A stretch of DNA of 64,000 nucleotides, taken from positions 120,881 through 184,880 of the forward strand of contig NZ_QGDS01000008.1 of assembly GCF_003149105.1 (NCBI RefSeq), written 5' to 3'. The position numbers and the translations under genes were made by a program. Below, one piece after another: positions 19,153-28,555 of the stretch (positions are counted from its first letter, which is position 1; each line of letters begins with the position of its first letter). Source of the DNA: Faecalicatena contorta (GTDB lineage Bacteria; Bacillota; Clostridia; Lachnospirales; Lachnospiraceae). The notes beneath the pieces are model-generated. The model was not told the origin of the DNA, made no database searches, and worked only from the letters and a program-made list of their open reading frames with translations.

Positions 19153-19293
19153 GGGAGAAACATATAAAGAGCATGAAAATAAAATAATAACATTTCATAA
19201 AAATTGAAAGAAAATTATAAAATATTGAATTCATCTTTGGATGACAATTCATTATACTTACCATAATAAATAAATCCAAGGAGGATAAATATT

Positions 19294-20331
19294 ATGAAGA
19301 AAAAAGTTTTGAGCCTGATACTCGTACTTACAATGGGACTTGCAGTTACGGCATGTGGAACAAAGAAAGACGATACACCGGAAAAGGATGCCAAGACAGA
19401 GACAGCGGCAGACGAAGACAAAGATGCGGCGGAGCCTGGGAGTTCAGGAGAAGTTGACATGAGCACACTGAAAGGCAAGACGATTGGATTTTCTCAGTGT
19501 GATAACGGAAACAGCTGGAGAATCGCAGAGACAGAGTCCATGCAGGCAGCAGCTGACAAATATGGTGTAAATCTCATTTATACAGATGCTTCCGCAGACA
19601 TCGCAAAACAGGCATCAGACATTGAAGATATGGTTGCACAGGGTGTTGATTACTTAATTGTTGCTCCACAGGAAGAAGACGGACTTCAGGCAGCTCTTCA
19701 GGCAGCTATGGACAAAGATATCCCGGTAATTCTTGTTGACCGTTCTGTAAACGGAGAAGCGGGCCAGTTATATACAAGCCAGATTATGTCTGACTTTATT
19801 TGGGAAGCTGAACAATGTGCAAAGATTATTATGGAAACTACCGGGGAAAAGGGTAATATCGTAATCCTTCAGGGAACACAGGGTGCTACATCCACAAATG
19901 ACCGTCAGAAAGGTTTCATGGATGCAATTGAAGGTACTGACATGAATGTAGTTGCGGATCAGGTTGCCAACTATGTAATGGATGAAGCTCAGGATGTTAT
20001 GGCTAATATTCTTCAGGCCCAGGGGGATGATATCGACGCTGTATACTGTCATAATGATGATATGGCCCAGGGAGCAATTGCTGCAATCAAAGCTGCCGGT
20101 TATGTACCCGGTAAAGACATTTATGTAGTTGGTATTGACGGACCAAAAGCTGCTATGGAATCTATACTTGCAGGAGAACAGCTGGCATCTTGCTCTTGTT
20201 CACCATTGTTCGGTGAGCCGGCATTTGAACTCTGTGCAAGACTTGCAGGCGGCGAAAAAATCGATGCATCTTACACAAACGAAGATACATTGTATACAAT
20301 TGACAATGCTAGTGTAGACGCTGGATTCTAG
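19294..20331 (+). CDS. Ribose-type ABC importer, sugar-binding lipoprotein
   Basis: A 345-residue periplasmic-binding-protein-1 family lipoprotein. The signal peptide ends in LAVTACG with lipidation at Cys21, followed by an acidic low-complexity linker. The mature part starts KTIGFSQCDNGNSWR and contains QGVDYLIVAPQEEDGLQ and DIDAVYCHNDDMAQGA, as in RbsB/galactofuranose-binding proteins. It captures a pyranose or furanose outside the cell for the ATPase and two permeases encoded downstream. Expression is probably higher than that of its partners because a hairpin separates it from the ATPase gene. Confidence 0.92.
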   Translation: MKKKVLSLILVLTMGLAVTACGTKKDDTPEKDAKTETAADEDKDAAEPGSSGEVDMSTLKGKTIGFSQCDNGNSWRIAETESMQAAADKYGVNLIYTDASADIAKQASDIEDMVAQGVDYLIVAPQEEDGLQAALQAAMDKDIPVILVDRSVNGEAGQLYTSQIMSDFIWEAEQCAKIIMETTGEKGNIVILQGTQGATSTNDRQKGFMDAIEGTDMNVVADQVANYVMDEAQDVMANILQAQGDDIDAVYCHNDDMAQGAIAAIKAAGYVPGKDIYVVGIDGPKAAMESILAGEQLASCSCSPLFGEPAFELCARLAGGEKIDASYTNEDTLYTIDNASVDAGF

Positions 20332-20381
20332 TAAAAGCTAAAAAAGGTATGCTGTTACAAAGGGCAGATACTAAATAGTAC

Positions 20382-20420
20382 AACGACCATTCTGTCTATA
20401 TTTAAAATGGAATGGTCGTT
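20382..20420 (+). terminator. Intercistronic hairpin after the binding-protein gene
   Basis: AACGACCATTC (20382-20392) pairs with GAATGGTCGTT (20410-20420) around a 17-base AT-rich loop. Only a short T-rich tail follows, so it may be a partial terminator or a 3' stabiliser that raises the amount of binding-protein mRNA relative to the transporter genes. Confidence 0.65.
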
Positions 20421-20440
20421 TCTATGATTGGAGAGAGCAT

Positions 20441-21982
20441 ATGGCCAGAGAAAAAATGTTATTAGAGATGCGGGGGATTGTAAAAAATTTCCCCGGAGTA
20501 CGTGCCCTAAAGGGTGTGGACTTCTCTGTTGCAGAGGGGGAAGTTCATGCATTAATGGGAGAGAACGGTGCCGGAAAATCAACGTTGATTAAGGCCCTCA
20601 CAGGCATTTATCAGAAAGACGAAGGAACAATTATATTTGACGGGAAAGAGATTAATCCCAGAACGGCATTGGAAGCGCAGAATGCAGGTATCAGCACGAT
20701 TTATCAGGAGCTGAACCTTGTACCATTCCAAACGGTATATGAAAATATGTATCTTGGGAGGGAGCCAAGGACGAAAGCAGGGCTGGTTGACCGTAAAGCA
20801 ATGGCTGACGGCTGCAGACAGGTGCTGGCGGACTTGGGAATCCACATCAATGTTACGGTCCCACTTTCTACATATGGTACGGCTATCCAGCAGATGGTTG
20901 CGATTGGCCGGGCAATTTCAGTAAATGCAAAATTAGTTATTATGGATGAGCCGACTTCCTCTCTTGATACAAAAGAAGTCAGGGTATTGTTTGACATAAT
21001 TCGAAAATTAAAAGCAAGAAATATTGCTGTTATATTTATAAGTCATCGTCTCGATGAAATCTTTGAAATCTGCGAGCACGTTACGATTTTAAAAGACGGT
21101 GCACTGTCCGGAGAGGTAAGCATCGACGAAATCGACCAGCTCAAGCTGATTAATCACATGATTGGAAAAGAGGCAAAACAGCTTGAACGTACAAAGACAG
21201 GGTATGCCCTTGAGAATACAGAAACCTTTGTTGAAATGAGGAATATTGAACAGGGTACACGTTTGAACGGACTTGGAATTACAATAAAAAAGGGAGAAAT
21301 CTTAGGGCTTGCCGGATTACTTGGTTCCGGGCGTACGGAACTTGGAAAAGTGTTGTTTGGAGCAACTCAGCCGGATAAAGGAGAAATCTTCTGGATGGGG
21401 AAAGAACAGAAATTTAAAAATCCAAAAGATGCGATTAAGCTTGGCATGGGATTTTGTACAGAAGACAGAAAGGTTGAAGGTATCATCCCTCATCTTTCTG
21501 TACGTGAAAATATGACCATAGCACTTCTTCCGCAGATTAGTAAATCGGGAGTAGTATCTGCTGTGAAGCAGAAACAGGTTGTAGATGAATATATCAAACG
21601 CCTGGCAATTAAAACGCCTTCACAAAATCAGCCGATCAGGAACTTAAGCGGTGGAAACCAGCAGAAAGTTCTGCTTGCAAGATGGCTTTGCATGAATCCC
21701 AAACTTGTAATTATGGATGAGCCGACACGAGGTATAGATGTAGGGGCGAAGGCTGAGATAGAAGAACTTATCCAGGAGCTTGCTTCACAGGGAATCAGTA
21801 TCCTGATGATCTCTTCTGAAATCGCAGAGCTGGAACGAAATTGTGACCGTGTTGTTGTAATGCGTGAGGGCCGCAAACTCGGAGAACTTTTGGGAGATGA
21901 CATCCGCCAGGATAAGGTGATGGAAATTATCGCAAGCGGAGGTGGGGAATTAGAGAGTATTGGGGGTGTGGCAAATGAGTAA
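20441..21982 (+). CDS. Ribose-type ABC importer, duplicated ATP-binding subunit
   Basis: A 513-residue ATPase with two nucleotide-binding domains, as in RbsA/MglA. The first has Walker A GENGAGKST, and a Walker B VIMDEP. The second has a degenerate P-loop GLLGSGRTELG, the signature LSGGNQQKV and VIMDEPTRGIDVG. It energises uptake by the two permeases that follow. It overlaps the first permease gene by 8 bases. GGAGAG precedes the ATG. Confidence 0.95.
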   Translation: MAREKMLLEMRGIVKNFPGVRALKGVDFSVAEGEVHALMGENGAGKSTLIKALTGIYQKDEGTIIFDGKEINPRTALEAQNAGISTIYQELNLVPFQTVYENMYLGREPRTKAGLVDRKAMADGCRQVLADLGIHINVTVPLSTYGTAIQQMVAIGRAISVNAKLVIMDEPTSSLDTKEVRVLFDIIRKLKARNIAVIFISHRLDEIFEICEHVTILKDGALSGEVSIDEIDQLKLINHMIGKEAKQLERTKTGYALENTETFVEMRNIEQGTRLNGLGITIKKGEILGLAGLLGSGRTELGKVLFGATQPDKGEIFWMGKEQKFKNPKDAIKLGMGFCTEDRKVEGIIPHLSVRENMTIALLPQISKSGVVSAVKQKQVVDEYIKRLAIKTPSQNQPIRNLSGGNQQKVLLARWLCMNPKLVIMDEPTRGIDVGAKAEIEELIQELASQGISILMISSEIAELERNCDRVVVMREGRKLGELLGDDIRQDKVMEIIASGGGELESIGGVANE

Positions 21983-22931
21983 TACGATAAGAACGAAAGT
22001 GGATACAGTCGCTGCTTTAAAAAAATACAGTGCGGCAATTCTTCTGCTTGCTTTTCTTGTTTTAAATGCAGTCATTACACCGAATTTCTTTAGTATGGGT
22101 ACAGTCCGTAACATTATTATCCAGTCATGTACAATTATCCTTACAGGTATGGGTATGACCATGGTCATATCTACGGGAGGGATTGATATTTCTGTCGGCG
22201 CAGTTATGGCGCTTGCTGGAATTGTAACAGTAAAGATGCTTCCGTATGGCGTGGCTGCAGCCTGTATAACGGCAATTCTTGTATGTTCTATTTCAGGTGT
22301 AATTGCAGGCTTCATGGTTGGTAAATTACGTGTGCAGGCAATGGTTGTGACTCTGGCGCTTATGATTGGTGTCCGTGGTGTGGCTCAGGTACTGAATGAT
22401 GCGAAGATTATCTATATTTCAGGTAACAATGCTGATGCCTTTAAGATGCTTGGAAGTGCAAAAGTCGGCGGAATCCCAGTCCAGGTTATTCCAATTGTAC
22501 TGGCGGTTGTAATTGTATGGTTTGTGCTTGAGAAAACCATTCTTGGCCGGCACATTCAGGCTGTAGGTGATAATCCGCGTTCCGCCCAGCTGGCAGGAAT
22601 TAATTCTGCAAAAACTTTGATAGTTGTTTATATTTCAAGCGCTGTGCTGGCGGCAATTGCAGGTATTTTCGCCACATCGAAAATTGGCGCTGCCGACGGT
22701 AACTCACTTGGACTTCTTGCTGAACTGGATGCCATTGCAGCCGTTGCAGTAGGAGGAACAAGCATGTCAGGCGGACGCGCCAAGATATTCGGGACGGTAA
22801 TCGGAGCTCTTATTATGCTTCTGATTACAATCACTGTTAATATGAATAATATTACGTATGAATATGCACAGGTATTAAAGGCGATTATTATTATCTTTGC
22901 TGTATACATTCAGCGTGATAAGGCTGCATAA
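21975..22931 (+). CDS. Ribose-type ABC importer, permease 1
   Basis: A 318-residue membrane protein of the BPD_transp_2 family with about eight to ten hydrophobic helices and the conserved block ISTGGIDISVGAVMALAG, followed by GDNPRSAQLAGI. The ATG at 21975 overlaps the ATPase stop; an in-frame TTG at 21960 lacks a ribosome site. It pairs with the second permease to form a heterodimeric channel, as in YtfT/YjfF-type galactofuranose importers. Confidence 0.93.
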   Translation: MSNTIRTKVDTVAALKKYSAAILLLAFLVLNAVITPNFFSMGTVRNIIIQSCTIILTGMGMTMVISTGGIDISVGAVMALAGIVTVKMLPYGVAAACITAILVCSISGVIAGFMVGKLRVQAMVVTLALMIGVRGVAQVLNDAKIIYISGNNADAFKMLGSAKVGGIPVQVIPIVLAVVIVWFVLEKTILGRHIQAVGDNPRSAQLAGINSAKTLIVVYISSAVLAAIAGIFATSKIGAADGNSLGLLAELDAIAAVAVGGTSMSGGRAKIFGTVIGALIMLLITITVNMNNITYEYAQVLKAIIIIFAVYIQRDKAA

Positions 22932-22943
22932 GGAGGTTGCGAA

Positions 22944-23936
22944 ATGAATAAAGTAAAAAATATTTACAGTTGGTTCAGTTCAAAAAGCTCTATTGCAGCA
23001 TTTTTGATTCTGTTTATTTTCTCTAGTATCGTATTTTCTAACAGAAGTTTTGCTTCATTTGATTCGGTGGCAAATTTGTTTCGTAAAGCAGCCAGTGATG
23101 GTGGATTTCTCGCATTAGGCATGACGTTTGTAATACTGATTGCACAGATTGACTTATCTGTAGGTGCTGTTTTAGCCCTTGGAGGAGTCATCATGGCAAT
23201 GTATGGTGCAGACAATCCGGTTCTCGGCATTATATTAGGTCTTCTGGCAGGTATCTTCTGCGGTCTTCTGAACGGACTTATGGTAGCAAAAATGAGGATT
23301 TCCTCATGGGTTGCAACATTGGCAACTATGCTTGGCGTTCGGGGGATTGTACTTTTAATAACCAACAAAAAGCCGGTATCTGTCAGCAATGATGTACTGA
23401 TTGCGTTGGGGAACACGAAAGTCTTTGGGATTAATATTTTAGTGTACTTTCTGATTATTGCAACATTAATCTGTATGCATTTGGCCCACAATACAAAGTT
23501 TGGTATGGGTATTTATGCTGTCGGAGGAAATGAAGAAGCGGCGAAAATGATGGGGCTGAAAGTAGATAAGATTAAGATACTTTGCTATGTAATGTGTGGA
23601 TTTTTTGCAGCCCTGGCAGGCATGCTGCTGGCAGACCGCCTGTATACCGCACAGCCTACGGCCGGAGACACATGGGAGACAACAGCCATTGCCATGTGCG
23701 CTTTGGGCGGCATTAAGCTTTCAGGAGGAGAAGGGAAATTCAGCGGAACATTTTTTGGAATCCTGGTTATTGCAACAATTAATACAATTTTCAACTATGC
23801 AGGAAACTTGAACTCATGGTGGCAGAATATTATCATGGGGCTTCTTGTACTGATTTCAATTGGTGTCCAGTCAGAGGTGATTAAAATTGGAAAAGGCAAA
23901 AAGCATGTTCATGAAGCAGAGAAAGAAGCTGCATAA
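22944..23936 (+). CDS. Ribose-type ABC importer, permease 2
   Basis: A 330-residue BPD_transp_2 permease with several hydrophobic helices and the conserved IAQIDLSVGAVLALGG and GGNEEAAKMMGL segments, plus a charged C-terminal tail. It starts 12 bp after permease 1 behind AAGGAGG. Two different permeases in one importer is the arrangement of YtfT/YjfF rather than of ribose RbsC, which is a homodimer. Confidence 0.93.
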   Translation: MNKVKNIYSWFSSKSSIAAFLILFIFSSIVFSNRSFASFDSVANLFRKAASDGGFLALGMTFVILIAQIDLSVGAVLALGGVIMAMYGADNPVLGIILGLLAGIFCGLLNGLMVAKMRISSWVATLATMLGVRGIVLLITNKKPVSVSNDVLIALGNTKVFGINILVYFLIIATLICMHLAHNTKFGMGIYAVGGNEEAAKMMGLKVDKIKILCYVMCGFFAALAGMLLADRLYTAQPTAGDTWETTAIAMCALGGIKLSGGEGKFSGTFFGILVIATINTIFNYAGNLNSWWQNIIMGLLVLISIGVQSEVIKIGKGKKHVHEAEKEAA

Positions 23937-23960
23937 GCAGAGGGGCAGGAGGAGTGACGG

Positions 23961-25040
23961 ATGTTAGCACTAGTGAAATATGGAACAGGACCAGGGGAAA
24001 CGGAACTTAGAGAAGTTCCGGTTCCAAAGATTGGAGAGGATGATCTTCTTATTGAAATAAAAGCTGCCGGAATCTGTGGGTCGGATATCGCTTACGATAA
24101 CGGAGACCACCCTGATCATTTAAACTGCCCGGTTATTCTGGGGCATGAATTCTCCGGCGTGATTTCTAAAGTCGGAAAGAATGTAAAAGACTGGAAAGTG
24201 GGAGACAGAGTTGTTTCTGACAATACAGGTTACGTTTGCGGAAAATGCTATGCCTGCACCAACGGTCAGTTCTTAAGCTGCCCGGATCGTCTTGGCATGG
24301 GGTACGGAATGGACGGCGGGTTCACGGATTATGTGAAAATATCCGGGGAACTGCTTTCCAGAAATCCGAATACACTTTTTACAATTCCTGAAAATATAAG
24401 CTTTGACGAGGCAGCGATTCTGGATCCCATCTGCAATGCGTATAAGGCTGTCATTCAGGAGGGGAGAATTCTTCCTGGTGAAGATATCATCGTGTACGGA
24501 GTAGGTCCTCTTGGTCTTTTTGCAATTCAGATTGCAAAGTTAGCAGGATGCGCCAATATTATTGCTGTTGGACGTGAGAAGGATGGGGAGCGGATTAAGA
24601 TTGCCCGGAAATATGGTGCAAATCATATTATAAAATCGGATAAACAGGATGTTTTTGAAGAAGTAAAACGAATTACAAAAGGTGATATGGCAGCTGTATG
24701 CATTGATGCGGCAGGTGCTAATGCAGTGATGGAACAAGCAGTTCATATTGTGCGTACCGGCGGCAGGATTGTGCGGATTGGATATGACAAACGTTCTTAT
24801 GGCCAGACACTGGATCCATTTACGGACAGAGGGGTCTCTCTTATCGGACACTTTGGATATGATTACAATTCCTGGAAAAATATTCTGCGTCTGCTGGAAC
24901 TGGGGAAAGTAGATCTAAAAGGTATGATTTCCCATCATATCAAATTGGAAGATTGGCAGAAAGGCTTTGATCGCGTGCGCAGCAAAGAGGCAATTAAGAT
25001 TATTATCACAAAGGATGAAAGCAGTCTTTCCAATTTGTAA
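23961..25040 (+). CDS. Zinc-dependent medium-chain dehydrogenase (galactitol/threonine dehydrogenase type)
   Basis: A 359-residue MDR enzyme with zinc ligands in CGSD and LGHEFSG, the structural site CGKCYACTNGQFLSC and the NAD motif VYGVGPLGLFAIQIAK. It lies in the galactonate-type operon between the importer and the GH2 glycosidase. If the pathway is DeLey-Doudoroff-like, it is a candidate for the initial sugar or glycoside oxidation, although classical galactose dehydrogenases that make the lactone are of a different family. Substrate is therefore inferred only. Confidence 0.88.
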   Translation: MLALVKYGTGPGETELREVPVPKIGEDDLLIEIKAAGICGSDIAYDNGDHPDHLNCPVILGHEFSGVISKVGKNVKDWKVGDRVVSDNTGYVCGKCYACTNGQFLSCPDRLGMGYGMDGGFTDYVKISGELLSRNPNTLFTIPENISFDEAAILDPICNAYKAVIQEGRILPGEDIIVYGVGPLGLFAIQIAKLAGCANIIAVGREKDGERIKIARKYGANHIIKSDKQDVFEEVKRITKGDMAAVCIDAAGANAVMEQAVHIVRTGGRIVRIGYDKRSYGQTLDPFTDRGVSLIGHFGYDYNSWKNILRLLELGKVDLKGMISHHIKLEDWQKGFDRVRSKEAIKIIITKDESSLSNL

Positions 25041-25059
25041 TAGGACAGGAGGAAAATGA

Positions 25060-26856
25060 ATGAATCATCAGTTGTTTACAACGTGGGGAAAAACGCTTGA
25101 TACAGGCAGACCGTTGCAGGAGTATCCGCGTCCACAGATGGTAAGGAATAGCTATTTGAATCTGAATGGTTACTGGGATTATGCAATTAATAATGTGGAA
25201 AAAACTCCAAAGCAGTACGATGGGAAGATTCTGGTACCTTTCTCACCGGAAGCATTTCTGTCGGGAGTACACAGGCAGACAAAGCCAGATGAATTTCTTC
25301 ATTATAGAAGAGAAATTGAACTCCCGGAAGGGTTTCAGTTGAATCGGGTACTGCTTCATTTTGGCGCGGTAGATCAGATTTGTGAAGTGTTTGTAAATGG
25401 TAAAACAGCGGGAAAGCACGAAGGCGGCTATCTGCCATTTTCAGCTGATGTAACAGACTATCTTATAGCAGGTGTGAACACACTGACACTTACCGTAAAG
25501 GATTATTCGGATTCGTCTTACTTCTCAAAAGGAAAGCAGAAGCTGAAACGGGAAGGGATGTGGTATACCGCTCAGAGCGGAATCTGGCAGACAGTCTGGA
25601 TGGAAAGTGTACCGGACTGTTATGTGGAGCGGCTGAAGCTGGACCCGGATTATGATAAAGGTACAATCGCCTTTAAAGTATTCAGCAGCGGGCGTCTGAA
25701 ACATGATGTACGGGTGAGAATCTTTGACGGGGAGGAGGAAATTGCCTCAGCCTGCTTTCCGGCAGAAGAGAAACACGAAATACGGATACCGGACTTTAAG
25801 AGCTGGTCTCCGGAGAATCCCCATTTATACCATGCAGAAGTCGCAATGGGGGAAGACAGCGTCCGCACCTATTTTGCCATGCGTAAGTTCTCTGTGGGAA
25901 AGGATGACAATGGAATTTTGCGTTTTATGCTGAATAATAAGCCTTATTTCCACAATGGACTTCTGGACCAGGGCTACTGGCCGGAGGGACTGTATACGGC
26001 ACCGACGGATGAGGCCCTTCGCTATGATATTGTGAAAATGAAAGAGCTGGGATTTAATATGATCCGGAAACATATTAAGGTGGAACCGGCCAGGTGGTAC
26101 TATCACTGTGATAAAATCGGGATGCTGGTGTGGCAGGATATGGTAAATGGCGGAAGCGGATATCATATGAAATTTATCTGTATTATGCCGAACCTATGGA
26201 TGCCTTTCGGACGTTTTATAAAAGATAATAAATACGGTGCATTTGCGCGTAGGGAGAAGTCAGGAAGAGTTCAGTACTACAAAGAACTCAGAGAGACGAT
26301 TATGCATCTGTACAATGTTCCAAGTATTGCTGTATGGGTACCTTTCAATGAGGGATGGGGACAGTTTGATGCAGTAAAAGTTACAGCTAAGGTCAAAGAG
26401 ATGGATACTTCAAGGCTGATTGACGAGGCCAGCGGCTGGTTTGACCAGGGAGGCGGAGATATGTACAGCATTCATAATTATTGGAGAAAACTGAAAGTAA
26501 GACCTAAGAAAGACCGTGTTGTAGCACTTACGGAGTACGGCGGATATTCACAGAGGATTGAGGGACACAGCTTCTGCAGCAAGGTCTATGGGTATCGGAT
26601 TTATAAGACAAAAGAAGAGTTAACGGCAGGATTCAAAAGATTGATACAGACGGATATCATCAGGGGGATTCGAAATGGACTAAGCGGAACTGTGTATACC
26701 CAGGTCAGTGATGTGGAAGAAGAGGTGAATGGGCTTCTGACATATGACCGTCATATCGTGAAAATCGAGGAAGAAACTGTCAAACAGTTAAACAGGGAAA
26801 TCTACGAAGAATTCGAACGTTGTACAGTCACGGATAGTAGAGAAAGAAGGAAGTGA
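25060..26856 (+). CDS. Glycoside hydrolase family 2 enzyme (beta-galactosidase/glucuronidase-like)
   Basis: A 598-residue GH2 enzyme with an N-terminal jelly-roll sugar-binding domain (LNGYWDYAI to about 185), an immunoglobulin-like domain and a C-terminal TIM barrel. The acid/base is Glu431 in VPFNEGWGQF and the nucleophile Glu492 in ALTEYGGYS. There is no signal peptide, so it acts on an imported short glycoside. It is compact compared with LacZ (about 1020 residues). Position next to galactonate genes favours a galactoside, but the barrel could also suit other beta-glycosides. Confidence 0.9.
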   Translation: MNHQLFTTWGKTLDTGRPLQEYPRPQMVRNSYLNLNGYWDYAINNVEKTPKQYDGKILVPFSPEAFLSGVHRQTKPDEFLHYRREIELPEGFQLNRVLLHFGAVDQICEVFVNGKTAGKHEGGYLPFSADVTDYLIAGVNTLTLTVKDYSDSSYFSKGKQKLKREGMWYTAQSGIWQTVWMESVPDCYVERLKLDPDYDKGTIAFKVFSSGRLKHDVRVRIFDGEEEIASACFPAEEKHEIRIPDFKSWSPENPHLYHAEVAMGEDSVRTYFAMRKFSVGKDDNGILRFMLNNKPYFHNGLLDQGYWPEGLYTAPTDEALRYDIVKMKELGFNMIRKHIKVEPARWYYHCDKIGMLVWQDMVNGGSGYHMKFICIMPNLWMPFGRFIKDNKYGAFARREKSGRVQYYKELRETIMHLYNVPSIAVWVPFNEGWGQFDAVKVTAKVKEMDTSRLIDEASGWFDQGGGDMYSIHNYWRKLKVRPKKDRVVALTEYGGYSQRIEGHSFCSKVYGYRIYKTKEELTAGFKRLIQTDIIRGIRNGLSGTVYTQVSDVEEEVNGLLTYDRHIVKIEEETVKQLNREIYEEFERCTVTDSRERRK

Positions 26857-26861
26857 ATAGT

Positions 26862-27515
26862 ATGACGAGAGAAAAGATTATTGCAAATATAAGGAATAAG
26901 AAGGTAATTGCCATTGTCCGGGACTTTGAACCAAAACAGTGTGTAAAGCTTGCCCAGGCACTGTATGCCGGGGGAATTAATATGATTGAGGTCACATTTG
27001 ACCAGTCCCGGCCTGATGCATACGCAGAGACAACAGAAGCAATCAGGGCAATTCGTGACCATTTTGCCGGGGAGGTTATACCGGGAGCCGGAACAGTGAT
27101 GACAGTGGAGCAGGTGGATTTGGCGAAGGAAGCAGGTGCTTTCTATATTATTTCACCGGATACCAATATCGAAGTCATCCGTTATACGCGTAAAGCCGGT
27201 CTTGTGTCGCTTCCGGGAGCAATGACACCAACGGAGGCGGTAAGTGCACACCAGGCAGGTGCGGACATGATTAAACTATTTCCGATAGCCAATCTGGGAG
27301 CATCTTATCTTAAGGCACTGAAAGCACCGTTAAAGCATATTGACTTTATGGCGGTAGGAGGTGTTTCCCCTGAGAATATTCAGATGTTTATAAAGGCCGG
27401 GGCAGCAGGCGCCGGAGTTGGAGGGCTGCTTACAAAGAAAGCACTTGTAGAGGCTGGTGAATTTGAAAAAATTACGGAACTTGCACGCCGGTATGTAGAA
27501 AATGCAAATGCATAA
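26862..27515 (+). CDS. KDPG/KDPGal aldolase (2-dehydro-3-deoxy-6-phosphosugar-acid aldolase)
   Basis: A 217-residue class I aldolase of the Eda/DgoA family. Glu43 in IEVTFDQS, GAGTVMT, the Schiff-base lysine Lys138 in DMIKLFP and AVGGVSPENI are all present. It cleaves a 2-keto-3-deoxy-6-phosphosugar acid to pyruvate and glyceraldehyde 3-phosphate. With a galactonate dehydratase and a KDGal kinase in the same operon, the galacto-configured substrate is likely. The ATG at 26862 follows GAAGGAAG; an upstream GTG at 26853 overlaps the GH2 stop. Confidence 0.9.
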   Translation: MTREKIIANIRNKKVIAIVRDFEPKQCVKLAQALYAGGINMIEVTFDQSRPDAYAETTEAIRAIRDHFAGEVIPGAGTVMTVEQVDLAKEAGAFYIISPDTNIEVIRYTRKAGLVSLPGAMTPTEAVSAHQAGADMIKLFPIANLGASYLKALKAPLKHIDFMAVGGVSPENIQMFIKAGAAGAGVGGLLTKKALVEAGEFEKITELARRYVENANA

Positions 27516-27575
27516 GTGGGCCCGCTGTATTACGGGGTTGAATACGATTGCGGTATGAAAAGGAGAAGGTGACAA

Positions 27576-28532
27576 ATGCCTTGTATGATTAATAGTGTCA
27601 ACGGATTACTGCATGTTGATGAACTGGGAACAACGTTAATGCATGAACATATACTACAGGCGAACTGGTCTATGCGGATGTCTTTTAAAGACTGGTTTGA
27701 TTATGATTCTTTCATAGAATGGGCTTCCGAAGATGTAAGGCGTACAAAGGAAACCGGTGTGCGGACGCTGGTTGAACAGACGCCGGTATGCCTGGGCCGG
27801 GACATTCATGCAATAAAGGCTGTTGCAGACCGTACAGGAATGCACATTATAGCAAGTACAGGTTTTTTCTATTCAGAGAACCAGTGGATGTTTCTTCGGT
27901 CTGAAGAGAACTTTGTGAAGTGGCTGATGAAAGACATAGAGGAAGGGATTCAGGATACTGATATCAAACCTGGATTAATTAAATGTGGTACGGATATGCC
28001 GGGGGTTACAGAGTTGAACCATACTTTGTTGAAAGCTCATGCAAAAGCAGCTAAAAGGAGCGGACTGCCCATTGCGACCCATAGCTGGTACAAGAACCGA
28101 AGCGGAATCAGCCAAATGGAAATTTTTGAAGAAGCAGGGCTGAACCCGAGAAAAATCCTTATCGGACATTGTGGAGATACAAATGATATTTCGTATTTGG
28201 AAGAGCTTCTGCGGAGAGGGTGCTATATAGGTCTGGATCGTTTTGGTGACGATGCAAAGAATCCTTTAGAAGACCGGATAAATACACTGCTGGAATTGTG
28301 TGACAGGGGGTGGATTGACCAGCTCATGATTTCCCATGATTATGTAAGCTTTGTAGATTTAGGGAATTTCGAATGGGAAACAAAACGTTATCAGGATCCG
28401 GATGATGCCAAGTATAACAGCCGTTATATCCACCGTTACGTTTTTCCCATATTAAGAGAGCGGGGATTCAAAGAAGCGGAGATAGGGCAGCTTATGACGG
28501 AGAATCCCAGAGCATATTTTGCGGAAAGCTAA
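27576..28532 (+). CDS. Phosphotriesterase-fold metallohydrolase, candidate sugar lactonase
   Basis: A 318-residue TIM-barrel hydrolase. The full binuclear metal set of the PTE family is visible: His23 and His25 (MHEH), Lys136 (GLIKCGT, normally carboxylated), His169 (ATHSW), His198 (IGHCGD) and Asp255 (ISHDY). Family members hydrolyse lactones, including furanose lactones in sugar-acid pathways. Here it would open galactonolactone or a related lactone before the dehydratase. AAGGAGAAGG precedes the ATG. Confidence 0.85.
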   Translation: MPCMINSVNGLLHVDELGTTLMHEHILQANWSMRMSFKDWFDYDSFIEWASEDVRRTKETGVRTLVEQTPVCLGRDIHAIKAVADRTGMHIIASTGFFYSENQWMFLRSEENFVKWLMKDIEEGIQDTDIKPGLIKCGTDMPGVTELNHTLLKAHAKAAKRSGLPIATHSWYKNRSGISQMEIFEEAGLNPRKILIGHCGDTNDISYLEELLRRGCYIGLDRFGDDAKNPLEDRINTLLELCDRGWIDQLMISHDYVSFVDLGNFEWETKRYQDPDDAKYNSRYIHRYVFPILRERGFKEAEIGQLMTENPRAYFAES

Positions 28533-28555
28533 TAACAGGAGAAAGGAAAAACAAT

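Noticed and set aside
19201..19293. Promoter for the first importer (TTGAAT 19225, TATACT 19253)
   Set aside because: The boxes are 22 bp apart, too far for a normal housekeeping promoter; a regulator-dependent promoter is likely but cannot be located.
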